Translations under genes and position numbers: made by a program
Shown here: positions 31,615 to 39,563 of the stretch, one piece after another
Layout of the letters: each line of letters begins with the position of its first letter
How positions within the stretch are numbered: position 1 is the stretch's first letter
Assembly (NCBI GenBank): GCA_021802585.1
Contig: JAJZRQ010000016.1
Location: 1-44,908 of the forward strand
Reading direction: 5' to 3'
Source of the DNA: Chloroflexota bacterium
GTDB taxonomy: Bacteria; Chloroflexota; Limnocylindria; Limnocylindrales; CSP1-4
Length of the DNA stretch: 44,908 nucleotides
The notes under the pieces: generated by a model
Databases searched by the model: none
What the model was told of the DNA's origin: nothing
Seen by the model: only the letters and a program-made list of their open reading frames with translations

Positions 31615-33030
31615 TCAGAGGAGCGCCGGCAGGCTCGCCGCCGCGACGGCCTGGCCGTGGCGCTTGTCGCGCTCGGACGGGACGTGGATCGTGAGCGCCT
31701 CGGCGGCGGCCGGGTCCTCGGCGCGGAGGACGGCCCGGGCCCGCTCGATGATCACGTCGCCTCCGGCACCCGTCATCACCCGCCCCAGGAGGAGGAGGTG
31801 CTCGACGTCGTACAGCTCGCGGTAGTCGAGGAGGGCGTAGCCGAGGTACGTCCCGATCGTGGCGTAGACGAGCGAGGCCCGCGGGTCGCCTGCTGCCATC
31901 AGCTCCTGGAGGCGGACGAGGCGCTGGGGGAGGGGAGCGCCGGGGTCGACGTCGATCCCGGCCGGGCCGAGGAGCCGCCCGACGGCCTGCTGGGAGAAGT
32001 ACTGGACCCCGCAGCCGCGGTCGCCCGACCACTCGTCGAGGGGGGCGTCGGGGGCGTCGTCGACCGGGACGAAGGCCAGCTCGTCGAGCCACGTCGTGAG
32101 CGTCCGCTCGCGGGTCACGTAGCCGGCCGCCTGGCTGGACCCCATGGCGATCCCCAGGAGCGCCCCCGCCCCCGCCATCAGCGAGCCGGCGAGGGCCGTC
32201 ACCTCGCCGTCGTTCACGACGACGAAGGGGACCCCGCCCCACGCGCGCCGCAGCTCGTCGAAGAGGCCGCGCACCCGGGCGGCGAACAGGTCGCGGGGCA
32301 CCGCGCGGAAGAGCGAGGCGACCCGCACCTCGTTGTCGACGTAGGCCCCGGCCGCGCTGCCGCCGATCGCGTCGACCCGCGGCAGGTGGGCCGCCGCCCG
32401 GCGGAGCGAGTCGTCGATCTCGTCGTGATGCCACTGCGGGTCGGCGTGGGTGGCGGGATCCCAGGGCACCTCTTCGCTGAAGACGACCTCGCCGTCGACG
32501 ACGGCGGCGACCTTGCGGTCGGAGGCACCCAGGTCGAAGCCGATCCGGCAGCCGTCGAGGTGCCCGCCGAGCGCCGTCGTCGTCCCCCGCGGGGACGGGA
32601 TCTCCGCCGCCGGTGTTCGGACGATCTCGAGGGGGCGGAGGTAGAACTGCTCGGTGATCGCGGCGTCGAAGCGCCCGGTGGCCTCCACGGCGTAGTGGCG
32701 CCGGAGGTGGGCGACGAGGGCGGCGGGGCCGTCGACGTGGACGCGGCAGCCGCCGCGGGCCCAGAGGAGCGTCTTGAGGAGGCGCTCGGCGTCGCGGTTG
32801 GAGGCGGGGGCCTCGGGGTGGCCGTCGGGCCAGGCCACGGTTTCGGCCCGGCTCACGGTCCCGCCGGGCTGCTCCAGGGCGAGGGTCACCGGAACGGCAA
32901 CGCCGGAGGCGCGGATCCGGTCCGCTCGGGCGCGGCGGGCCCGGCCGGCGGGCCGGAAGGCGGGGTCGAGCGGGGGCGGGACGCGGAGCGAGTCGGGGAG
33001 GGCCGGGGAGCCGGGATCGGGCATCGTCAT
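31615..33030 (-). CDS. ROK-like / ASKHA sugar kinase-fold protein
   Basis: A 471-residue protein. The first 160 residues are of unknown fold, with a basic stretch at 26-40. From about 163 an actin-like ATPase core begins with IGFDLGASDRKVAAVVDG (phosphate-1 loop), continues with PFVVVNDGEVTALAGSLM, whose Asp matches the catalytic base of ROK kinases, and GIAMGSSQAAGYV (phosphate-2 loop). The ROK zinc-binding cysteine cluster is not evident. It may phosphorylate a sugar or be a sensor with the same fold. The ATG at 33030 is preferred because CACAAT lies six bases upstream. It is divergent from the PucR-type regulator. Confidence 0.7.
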   Translation of the reverse strand: MTMPDPGSPALPDSLRVPPPLDPAFRPAGRARRARADRIRASGVAVPVTLALEQPGGTVSRAETVAWPDGHPEAPASNRDAERLLKTLLWARGGCRVHVDGPAALVAHLRRHYAVEATGRFDAAITEQFYLRPLEIVRTPAAEIPSPRGTTTALGGHLDGCRIGFDLGASDRKVAAVVDGEVVFSEEVPWDPATHADPQWHHDEIDDSLRRAAAHLPRVDAIGGSAAGAYVDNEVRVASLFRAVPRDLFAARVRGLFDELRRAWGGVPFVVVNDGEVTALAGSLMAGAGALLGIAMGSSQAAGYVTRERTLTTWLDELAFVPVDDAPDAPLDEWSGDRGCGVQYFSQQAVGRLLGPAGIDVDPGAPLPQRLVRLQELMAAGDPRASLVYATIGTYLGYALLDYRELYDVEHLLLLGRVMTGAGGDVIIERARAVLRAEDPAAAEALTIHVPSERDKRHGQAVAAASLPALL

Positions 33031-33036
33031 GACGCG

Positions 33037-33042
33037 ATTGTG
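33037..33042 (-). promoter_or_regulatory. -10 box for leaderless ROK-like gene
   Basis: CACAAT on the - strand, six bases before the ATG at 33030. The box is an AT-rich island in GC-rich sequence and leaves no room for a ribosome binding site. Confidence 0.45.
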
Positions 33043-33179
33043 GCACCCGGCCGCCGACCGGGGCCGGACGCCGCGCGGCTCGTCTCCGGCTCCGCGCTCG
33101 GCCATCCCGCCGCGCCCCGCCCCGAGGCGCGGTCGGCGCCGTGCCGCGGGGCACCCTTCGCGGGAGCCGCCCGAGGCGC

Positions 33180-33185
33180 GACAAT
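33180..33185 (+). promoter_or_regulatory. -10 box for leaderless PucR-type gene
   Basis: GACAAT ends eight bases before the ATG at 33194. A weak -35 (TTCGCG) lies 17 bases upstream at 33157-33162. No Shine-Dalgarno is present. Confidence 0.45.
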
Positions 33186-33193
33186 CCGGGGCG

Positions 33194-34723
33194 ATGGCAA
33201 CGCTCCGCGACCTCCTCGGCACCCTCCTGCCGTCCGCTGCGCTCGCCGCGCCCCTCGCGGACGGCGCGGCCGACCGCGAGGTCGGCTGGGTCCGCGTCCT
33301 CCGGGCCCGCGTGCCCGCGCTCGACGCGCTCGAGCCGGGCGACATCGTCATCGCGCCGGGCCCGGTCGTCGCGACCGCCGCACGCACCGCGGAGGACGCG
33401 GCCGCCCTCCTCGACGCGATCGCGGGTCGCGCCGCGGCGCTCCTCGTGACCGGCCCCGCGGGCGGGTCGTCCGTCCTGGACGTCGCGGCGGCCGACCGCG
33501 GCGTCCCCGTCGTCCGCCTCCCGGCCGCCGACGCCGCGACCCTCGAGCGGACCGTCATCGGCTGGCTCGTGAACCGGCGCGCCGCCGTCGCCGAGCAGGC
33601 CGCCGCCCTGGAGCAGCGGCTCGAGCGTCTCGCGATCGCCGGCGCGGACCTGCCCGAGCTCGTCGCCGCGCTCGGGACGTTCCTCGGCCGGGCGATCGTC
33701 CTCGAGGGTCGGCGGGGCGACGCTCTCGCGGTGCACGCCCCCGCCGACGTCCCCGCTGCCGCCGCCGCGGCGAGCCGGTTCCTCGCCGGCGGCCGGGACG
33801 TCGCCCTCCGCGTCCCGCTCCCGCTCGTGCCGGCGGACCCCCTCCGGCGGCCGGACCGCGGGCGGGCCGGCGAGCCGCCGCCGCGCGGCTCGCTCGTCGT
33901 CCTCGGCGACGCGCCGGTCGGGGAGCTGGAACGCGCCGCCGCCGATCGCGCCGCAGCGCTCCTCGCGCTGGGGCTCGTCCGCGACGCCGCCGTCCACCGG
34001 GCGCGCGACGTCGCCCGCCGCGCCGAAGCGCTGCCGCCGGACGGCCCGCCGTGGGTCGTCCTCGTCGCCCGCCAGGCCGGCCGGGCCGACACCGCGAGCC
34101 TCGAGCAGCGCGAGGCATTCCGGGCGGAGCTCCGGCTCCTCGCACCGAGCCGCCGCCTCGTCCTGCGGGGCGACGCCCAGAGCCTCGAGTTCCGGATCGT
34201 CGTCGTTGCCGATGCGGCGGATCCGCAGGGGCTCGCGATCTCTGCCCGGGTCGCCGCGTTCCTCCGCGGGACCGTCGCCCTCTCGCGCCCCTTCGCCGAG
34301 CCCACCGGCCGGCCCGTCGCCGAGGCGGAGGCCCGCGCGACGCTCGAGGCGGCCGAGCGGTACGGGGCCGCGCCGTCCGTCGTCCGCGCGGACCGGCTGC
34401 CGGCGTACCGCCTTCTCGGCAGCCTCCGCCACGTGCCGGACGGGACCGACCTCGCGCGCGACCTCCTCGAGCCGATCCTCCGCGGACGCCCGGCGCTCGT
34501 CTCCGCGCGGCTCGCGACGCTCCGGGCGATCCTCGACCGGCCGGGCCTCGCCGAGGCCGCGGCCGCGCTCGGCGTCCACCGCAACACCATCGCCTACCGG
34601 GTGCGCCGGATCGAGGCGCTCGGCGGCTGGGACCTCCGCGACCCGGAGCTCCGCCTCGCGCTCGGCGTTGCCGTGAGGATTGTGCAAAGAGAACAAGGTC
34701 TCGGCGAGGGCGCCTCCGCCTGA
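33194..34723 (+). CDS. PucR-family transcriptional regulator
   Basis: A 509-residue regulator. The N-terminal half has a PucR-type purine-catabolism sensor-like domain (about 1-125: VGWVRVLRARVPALDALEPGD, then LLVTGPAGG). A variable middle with GAF-like character follows. The C-terminal PucR/CdaR HTH is complete: ARLATLRAILDRPGLAEAAA, LGVHRNTIAYRVRRIEAL and LRDPELRLALGVAVRI. Such proteins activate nitrogen-compound or purine utilisation genes. It sits directly upstream of glutamine synthetase (124 bases) and divergent from the ROK-like gene; control of glnA is an attractive inference but unproven. The ATG is set by the leaderless -10 box. Confidence 0.88.
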   Translation: MATLRDLLGTLLPSAALAAPLADGAADREVGWVRVLRARVPALDALEPGDIVIAPGPVVATAARTAEDAAALLDAIAGRAAALLVTGPAGGSSVLDVAAADRGVPVVRLPAADAATLERTVIGWLVNRRAAVAEQAAALEQRLERLAIAGADLPELVAALGTFLGRAIVLEGRRGDALAVHAPADVPAAAAAASRFLAGGRDVALRVPLPLVPADPLRRPDRGRAGEPPPRGSLVVLGDAPVGELERAAADRAAALLALGLVRDAAVHRARDVARRAEALPPDGPPWVVLVARQAGRADTASLEQREAFRAELRLLAPSRRLVLRGDAQSLEFRIVVVADAADPQGLAISARVAAFLRGTVALSRPFAEPTGRPVAEAEARATLEAAERYGAAPSVVRADRLPAYRLLGSLRHVPDGTDLARDLLEPILRGRPALVSARLATLRAILDRPGLAEAAAALGVHRNTIAYRVRRIEALGGWDLRDPELRLALGVAVRIVQREQGLGEGASA

Positions 34724-34736
34724 GCAACGATCGCGC

Positions 34737-34745
34737 TGGTATCCT
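34737..34745 (+). promoter_or_regulatory. extended -10 promoter for glnA
   Basis: TGG directly followed by TATCCT (34740-34745) matches an extended -10 element. It lies about 100 bases before the glnA start in the short gap behind the PucR-type gene. Confidence 0.4.
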
Positions 34746-34847
34746 CCGCCCATTCACGTTGGACGCCCATCGTTCATGGTGCGGTCGACACAAGATCGAG
34801 TGACGGGTGTCCCGGCGCCGCCGGGCCGCGTGGTCGATGCGAGGAGG

Positions 34848-36206
34848 ATGGCTTTGGCCGAGGCAGGCGCGCTGGAGAGGATCGCGAAGGCGGAGAAGGA
34901 CGGGATCCGCTTCGTCCAGCTGCAGTTCACGGACATCCTGGGGGTCGTCAAGGCCGTCACGATCCCGATCCACCAGATGCAGAGCTCGGTGGAGCACGGG
35001 ACGTGGTTCGACGGATCGTCGATCGAGGGGTTCACCCGGATCGCCGAATCCGACCAGTACCTCATGCCCGACATGAGCACGTTCGCCGAGATCCCCTGGC
35101 AGAAGGGGGACGGCCCGCGCGGCACCGCCCGGGTGATCTGCGACGTCTTCACGCCCCGCGGCGAGCCCTTCGTCGGCGACCCGCGCTTCGTCCTCCGCCG
35201 CCAGGTCGAGCGGGCGCGGAAGCTCGGCTACGTCGTGAACATGGGGCCCGAGCTCGAGTTCTTCCTCTTCCGCCGCGACGAGACCGGGAAGGTCGTCCCG
35301 CTGCCCCACGACCTCGCCGGCTACTTCGACTTCTCGACCGACCTCGCCCAGGAGGTCCGCCAGGACATGGTCGACGCCCTCGAGGCGTTCGGGATCCGGG
35401 TCGAGGCGGCGCACCACGAGGTCGCCGCCGGCCAGCACGAGATCGACTTCGAGTACAGCGACGCGCTCCGCACGGCCGACAACGCGATCACCTTCAAGTT
35501 CACCCTCAAGGCCGTCGCCCAGCAGCACGGCCTCTACGCGACGTTCATGCCGAAGCCGATCTTCGGGATCAACGGCTCCGGCATGCACACCCACCAGAGC
35601 CTCTACTCGATCGAGAAGGACCGCAACGCCTTCGCCGACCCGGACAACAAGTACGGCCTCTCCGACGTCGCGCGGTCGTACATGGCAGGCGTCCTCGCCC
35701 ACGCCCGCGGGATGGCGGCGGTCCTCGCCCCGACGGTGAACTCGTACAAACGGCTCGTGCCGGGCTACGAGGCGCCGACGTACATCACGTGGGGCCGCAC
35801 GAACCGCTCCGCCCTCATCCGCGTCCCGATGATCTCGCCCGGCAAGTCGATCGAGGGCACGCGGGCCGAGGTCCGCTGCCCGGACCCGTCGTCGAACACG
35901 TACCTCGCGTTCGCCGTGATGATCGCCGCCGGCCTCGACGGGGTCGAGAAGGGGATGACCCTCGCCGACCCGGTCGAGGAGAGCCTCTTCGAGATGGACG
36001 CCGCCCGGGTCGCCGAGCGCGCGATCAAGGAGCTGCCGGGGACCCTCGGCGACTCGATCGAGGAGCTGAAGGCCGACCCCGTCATCTGCGCGGCCCTCGG
36101 CGACCACGTCCTCGAGCACTACGTCGAGGCGAAGACGGCCGAGTGGAACGAGTACCGGACGCAGGTCACCCAGTGGGAGCTCGACCGGTACCTCGAGGCG
36201 TTCTGA
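34848..36206 (+). CDS. glnA: glutamine synthetase type I
   Basis: ATP-dependent synthesis of glutamine from glutamate and ammonia. The 452 residues contain FDGSSIEGF, metal-site NMGPELEFFLF, HHEVAAGQHEIDF, FGINGSGMHTHQSL, NSYKRLVPGYEAPTYITWG, RSALIRVP and RCPDPSSNTYLAFAVMI. The region where beta-type enzymes carry the adenylylated tyrosine motif reads RNAFADPDNKYGLSD, so this is a GSI-alpha type not regulated by adenylylation. The start is ambiguous: GAGGAGG touches the ATG at 34848 directly, whereas it is ideally placed (six bases) for an in-frame TTG at 34854. Two strong hairpins follow the stop. Confidence 0.95.
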   Translation: MALAEAGALERIAKAEKDGIRFVQLQFTDILGVVKAVTIPIHQMQSSVEHGTWFDGSSIEGFTRIAESDQYLMPDMSTFAEIPWQKGDGPRGTARVICDVFTPRGEPFVGDPRFVLRRQVERARKLGYVVNMGPELEFFLFRRDETGKVVPLPHDLAGYFDFSTDLAQEVRQDMVDALEAFGIRVEAAHHEVAAGQHEIDFEYSDALRTADNAITFKFTLKAVAQQHGLYATFMPKPIFGINGSGMHTHQSLYSIEKDRNAFADPDNKYGLSDVARSYMAGVLAHARGMAAVLAPTVNSYKRLVPGYEAPTYITWGRTNRSALIRVPMISPGKSIEGTRAEVRCPDPSSNTYLAFAVMIAAGLDGVEKGMTLADPVEESLFEMDAARVAERAIKELPGTLGDSIEELKADPVICAALGDHVLEHYVEAKTAEWNEYRTQVTQWELDRYLEAF

Positions 36207-36217
36207 ACGGACCACGC

Positions 36218-36254
36218 GGTGGCCGGCGCCTTCTGGGGGGAGGCGCCGGCCACC
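36218..36254. terminator. 14-bp hairpin downstream of glnA
   Basis: GGTGGCCGGCGCCT (36218-36231) pairs perfectly with AGGCGCCGGCCACC (36241-36254) around a nine-base loop, starting 12 bases after the glnA stop. No U tract follows, as in tail-less terminators of GC-rich bacteria. Confidence 0.7.
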
Positions 36255-36275
36255 CGCTCCCGGTTCGTCGTCGGC

Positions 36276-36309
36276 CACGGCCCCGGCGCCCCGCGGCGCC
36301 GGGGCCGTG
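36276..36309. terminator. 15-bp hairpin between glnA and amrB
   Basis: CACGGCCCCGGCGCC (36276-36290) pairs perfectly with GGCGCCGGGGCCGTG (36295-36309) with the loop CCGC. It lies 55 bases beyond the stop of the convergent amrB gene and is probably its terminator. A 14-bp palindrome CCGCGAGCTCGCGG follows at 36324-36337. Confidence 0.7.
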
Positions 36310-36364
36310 CCGTGTCCGGCGCGCCGCGAGCTCGCGGGGTGCGGTGCCGCTGGCGAGCCGCCGC

Positions 36365-37333
36365 TCAGGCCGCGGCGAAGCCGACGGCGAGGTACCCCAC
36401 GGTGCGACGCTCGTCGCCCCCCGCGTCTGCCGAGGTCGCGGCCGCGAGCGGGAACGCGACGCCGGCGCCCATCGCCCGGAGCGCGGCGAGGCCGAGGACC
36501 GCCGGCTCGATCCCGCACATCCCGCACGAGACGCCGGGCCGGCTCCACGCCGCCTCCGCCTCCGCGACCGCGAGCCCCGCCGGATCGAGGGCGAGGATCG
36601 GCGGCAGGAGGGCCGTCGTCACCGCCGTCGCGACGCTCGCGGCCGGGTAGTGGGCCATGTCCGAGCTGATCGCGAGGAGGACCGCCGCTCCCCCCGCCCG
36701 GCGCTCCGCGAGGAGACGGCCGAGCCGCTCCCCGGCGTCGATCGCCGGCGGGCCGGTCCCCGTCCCGACGGCGAGGGCGACGATCCGGGCGTCCGGCGCA
36801 AGGCGGGCGATGAACGGCAGCTGCACTTCGAGGGAGTGCTCGCCGAGGTGGCAGCGCGAATCCGCCGCGAACGGAGGCCCGAGCCGCAGGATGCGCTCGG
36901 TCAGGTCGTCGTCGACGGCGACGTCGCCGAGCGGCGTCCGCCATGGGCCGCCGACCCAGGCGCCGATCCCGTCGAGCCACGCGGCCCGGTGGTTCGTGCC
37001 GAGGAGGACGATCGTGCGCGTCTCCCCGCCCCTGGCCGGGAGCCGGGGCACGCCGGGCGCCCCCGGCACCTCGACCGCCGCGAACGCCGAGGGGAGCAGC
37101 CGCCACGCCGCCGCCGCCACGATCCCCGAGTAGACGAGCCCCGCGTGGGGCACGAGGATCCCCGCCAGCCGGGCAGGGTCGAGATCGGCCGGCGCCGGCC
37201 AGGCGTCGTCGGCCGCGTCGAGGAGCACGTCCACCATCCGCCGGAGCTCCCCGGCCGGGCCCGGGTAGAACGTGTCCGCCACGGCCGGCGGCCGCGGCGC
37301 GGGCGACGCCGGCCCGCCGCCCTCGGCGCTCAT
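36365..37333 (-). CDS. amrB: AmmeMemoRadiSam system protein B (MEMO family)
   Basis: A 322-residue MEMO-fold protein of the three-part AmmeMemoRadiSam system, whose biochemical role is not firmly established. The conserved pattern is present: VADTFYPGP start, LVPHAGLVYSGIVAA, VLLGTNHRA, HLGEHSLEVQLPFIARL, ALAVGTGTG, ISSDMAHYP and CGMCGIEPAVLGLAALR. The His and Cys residues match the metal-binding pocket of MEMO/extradiol-dioxygenase-like folds. The ATG overlaps the stop of amrS (ATGA), so the two genes are coupled. Confidence 0.92.
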   Translation of the reverse strand: MSAEGGGPASPAPRPPAVADTFYPGPAGELRRMVDVLLDAADDAWPAPADLDPARLAGILVPHAGLVYSGIVAAAAWRLLPSAFAAVEVPGAPGVPRLPARGGETRTIVLLGTNHRAAWLDGIGAWVGGPWRTPLGDVAVDDDLTERILRLGPPFAADSRCHLGEHSLEVQLPFIARLAPDARIVALAVGTGTGPPAIDAGERLGRLLAERRAGGAAVLLAISSDMAHYPAASVATAVTTALLPPILALDPAGLAVAEAEAAWSRPGVSCGMCGIEPAVLGLAALRAMGAGVAFPLAAATSADAGGDERRTVGYLAVGFAAA

Positions 37334-38427
37334 CCGCAGGGGACCCGGCCGTCGTGGTCGAGCGCCCGCCCCGCGAGCGCCCGGCCGCAGCCGGGGCACG
37401 TCGCTCCCGGCCCGAGGCGGTCGATGACCCGGTACCCGTGGCGCTCGAGGAGGACCTGCCCGCATCCGGCGCAGCGCGTGTCCTCGAGCCCGAGCTGGGG
37501 GGCGTTCCCGACGTAGACGTGGGCGAGCCCCGCCTCCCGCCCGATGTCGGCCGCGCGGCGGAGCGTCTCGGGAGGGGTCGGCGGGACGTCGAGCATCCGG
37601 TGGGCCGGGAAGAAGCGGCTGACGTGCCACGGTGTCTCGGCGCCGAGCTCCGTCGCGATCCAGCCGGCGAGGGCCCGGAGCTCGCCGGGATCGTCGTTCC
37701 GGCCGGGGATCACGAGCGTCGTCACCTCGACCCAGACCCCGGCCGCGCGGTACGCCTTGAGGGCGTCGAGGACGGGGGCGAGCCGGGCCCCGCAGAGGCG
37801 CCGGTAGAAGGCATCGTCGAACGACTTGAGGTCGACGTTCGCGGCGTCGAGGACGGGGCGGAGGAGGTCGATCGCCTCGGCGGTCGCGTAGCCGTCGGTG
37901 ACGAAGACGTTGAGGAGCCCGGCGGCCCGGGCCTCGCGGGCGGTGTCGAGCGCGTACTCGAGGAAGACCGTCGGCTCGACGTACGTGTAGGCCACCGCGC
38001 GCGCGCCCGCCGTGAGCGCCTCGTCGACGACCTTCGACGGCGGGAGATGGCGGGTCGGGAGGTCGAGCCCGAGGCGCGGCGCCTGGGCGATCTCCCAGTT
38101 CTGGCAGAACGCGCAGTGGAACGGGCAGCCCACGGTTGCGATCGAATAGGCGAGCGCCCCCGGGGCGACGTGGAAGAGAGGCTTCTTCTCGATCGGGTCG
38201 ACCCCGACGGCGACGGCCCGCCCGTACACCGTCGAGACGAGCACCCCGTCGCGGTTCTCCCGGACGCCACAGATCCCCGAGCGACCCGGCCGGACGAGGC
38301 AGCGCATCGCGCAGGCATGACAGCGGACGCTCCCGTCGCCGACGGGCTCGGCGAGGAGCGCAGGCACGACGCCCACGGCCCGGGGGGACGGGGCGGCACG
38401 GCGGCCGGCGACGGGCGACGGGGACAT
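37330..38427 (-). CDS. amrS: AmmeMemoRadiSam system radical SAM enzyme
   Basis: A 365-residue radical SAM protein. The [4Fe-4S]/SAM motif CX3CX2C is at C101, C105 and C108 in VGCPFHCAFCQNWEI. An N-terminal Cys cluster (C36, C39, C43, C53 in CHACAMRC and GICGVREN) and a C-terminal double zinc-ribbon (CAGCG and CPGCG) are also present, as usual for this family. KKPLFHVAPG and RFFPAHRMLD are family-specific. The substrate is unknown. First gene of the amrS-amrB pair; a GCCAAT box lies six bases before the ATG. It is divergent from amrA. Confidence 0.93.
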   Translation of the reverse strand: MSPSPVAGRRAAPSPRAVGVVPALLAEPVGDGSVRCHACAMRCLVRPGRSGICGVRENRDGVLVSTVYGRAVAVGVDPIEKKPLFHVAPGALAYSIATVGCPFHCAFCQNWEIAQAPRLGLDLPTRHLPPSKVVDEALTAGARAVAYTYVEPTVFLEYALDTAREARAAGLLNVFVTDGYATAEAIDLLRPVLDAANVDLKSFDDAFYRRLCGARLAPVLDALKAYRAAGVWVEVTTLVIPGRNDDPGELRALAGWIATELGAETPWHVSRFFPAHRMLDVPPTPPETLRRAADIGREAGLAHVYVGNAPQLGLEDTRCAGCGQVLLERHGYRVIDRLGPGATCPGCGRALAGRALDHDGRVPCG

Positions 38428-38561
38428 GGACGGATTGGCCTCGTCGCCGAGTGTCGCCGCCGCGGCATCCCCGGGACAGTGCCCTCCGGCCCATGTTGCC
38501 GCCCCCGTTCGGTACTGGGCGTCGCGGCGCGGTGACGCCCACGATGCGGCGGGAGCACGAG

Positions 38562-39485
38562 ATGCGCACGACCCACCAGCCGCCGCACGCCGCCGGACAC
38601 CCGCCGGGCGGCGCCCCCGAAGAGGCCCCGACCCACCTCCTCGACCTCGCGCGCGCGGCGGTCGTCGCGACGGTCACCGGCGCCCGCGCCCCGACTCCCG
38701 ACGTGGGGGCCCACCCGGAGCTCGCGGACCCGGGCGACGCGTTCGTCACGCTCACGGACGCGGGGTCCCTCCGCGGGTGCATGGGGACGCTCGAGGCCGG
38801 CATCCCGGTGGGGGTCGCGATCGTCCAGGCCGCCGGGCTCGCCGCGGGCCGGGACCCGCGCTTCTGGCCGGTCGCGGCCGGCGAGCTCGCCCGCCTGCGC
38901 CTCGAGGTGAGCGTCCTCGGGCCGCCGCGCCCGCTCGCGGATCCGTCCGGCTTCGTCGCCGGCCGCGACGGGATCGTCGTCGAGGCGCGCGGGCGCCGGG
39001 CGCTCCTCCTGCCCCAGGTCGCGACCGAGATGGGCTGGGGCGCGACGGAGATGCTCGGCGCCGTCTGCGAGAAGGCGGGCCTCCCGGCGGACGCGTGGCG
39101 CGACCCGGCGGCCCGGCTCCTCGTCTTCGGGGCGGCGCGCGTGGCGGGCCCGGTCGTCCCGGCGGGCGTCCGCCCGGGCGACGGGCCGAGGTCAGGCCTC
39201 GAGCGCGGCGACGAGGGCCCGCAGCCGGGCGAGCCGCTCGGTCCGGGGGAGGCCGGCGAGGGCGATCCCCGCGAGGTACGTCGAGATCGGGGCAGCGGTC
39301 CGCACGCTGCCGTGGGCGGCGACGCGGGCGAGGTCGAGGAGGACGGCGCGTTCCCCCGGCCCGGCCTCGGCGACGACGTCGGGCGGGAGGAACGCGGCGA
39401 GGTGGTCGAGCCACGCCTCGAGGTCGAGCGGCGGGATCGGGTCGGTCATCGAGGGTCCTCCGGGATGCGGGCGCGTCGATGGTAG
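38562..39485 (+). CDS. amrA: AmmeMemoRadiSam system protein A (AMMECR1 family), frame runs on
   Basis: AMMECR1-domain protein. Residues about 25-205 hold the domain: LLDLARAAVVATV, FVTLTDAGSLRGCMGTLEAG with the hallmark RGCMG core, RFWPVAAGELARLRLEVSVLGPP, GRDGIVVEARGRRALLLPQVATEMGW and EMLGAVCEKAGLPADAW. The ATG at 38562 is chosen over one 18 bases earlier because GGGAG is correctly placed. The frame then continues without a stop for about 100 codons of Gly/Arg/Glu-rich sequence, antisense to the whole DUF6457 gene. That tail has no recognisable fold and may be an artefact of a lost stop codon or a sequence error, so the true end is uncertain. Confidence 0.82.
   Translation: MRTTHQPPHAAGHPPGGAPEEAPTHLLDLARAAVVATVTGARAPTPDVGAHPELADPGDAFVTLTDAGSLRGCMGTLEAGIPVGVAIVQAAGLAAGRDPRFWPVAAGELARLRLEVSVLGPPRPLADPSGFVAGRDGIVVEARGRRALLLPQVATEMGWGATEMLGAVCEKAGLPADAWRDPAARLLVFGAARVAGPVVPAGVRPGDGPRSGLERGDEGPQPGEPLGPGEAGEGDPREVRRDRGSGPHAAVGGDAGEVEEDGAFPRPGLGDDVGREERGEVVEPRLEVERRDRVGHRGSSGMRARRW
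39192..39449 (-). CDS. DUF6457-domain protein
   Basis: An 85-residue protein matching my recollection of DUF6457: LDLEAWLDHLAAFL, ERAVLLDLARVAAHGSVRTAAPISTYLAGIAL (split here as LLDLARVAAHGSVR and TAAPISTYLAG). GGAGG precedes the ATG at normal distance. I recall this family occurring near or fused to molybdenum cofactor proteins in actinobacteria. That would suit the molybdoenzyme operon starting 160 bases away on the other strand, but no activity is known. The gene is entirely antisense to the run-on of amrA. Confidence 0.75.
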   Translation of the reverse strand: MTDPIPPLDLEAWLDHLAAFLPPDVVAEAGPGERAVLLDLARVAAHGSVRTAAPISTYLAGIALAGLPRTERLARLRALVAALEA

Positions 39486-39533
39486 GCCCGCGGCGGCGTC
39501 GCGCGCGGGGCGCCACGCGTCGCGCGCGGCTGG

Positions 39534-39563
39534 CTGACGGACGGTCGTAAATATCACTATTCT
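39534..39563 (+). promoter_or_regulatory. promoter of the molybdoenzyme operon
   Basis: CTGACG (39534-39539) and TATTCT (39558-39563) with an 18-base spacer form a good -35/-10 pair in the most AT-rich short stretch of the window. The -10 is covered by an inverted repeat. The leader to the ATG at 39609 is about 40 bases. Confidence 0.6.

Noticed and set aside
31571-34753. Very long - strand open frames opposite the PucR-type gene
   Set aside because: They are antisense shadows of GC-rich codons; the translations are Arg/Gly/Asp low complexity with no motifs, apart from the part that is the real ROK-like gene (31615-33030).
35620-35680. Adenylylation site in glutamine synthetase
   Set aside because: The sequence RNAFADPDNKYGLSD lacks the NLY tyrosine motif of adenylylated enzymes.
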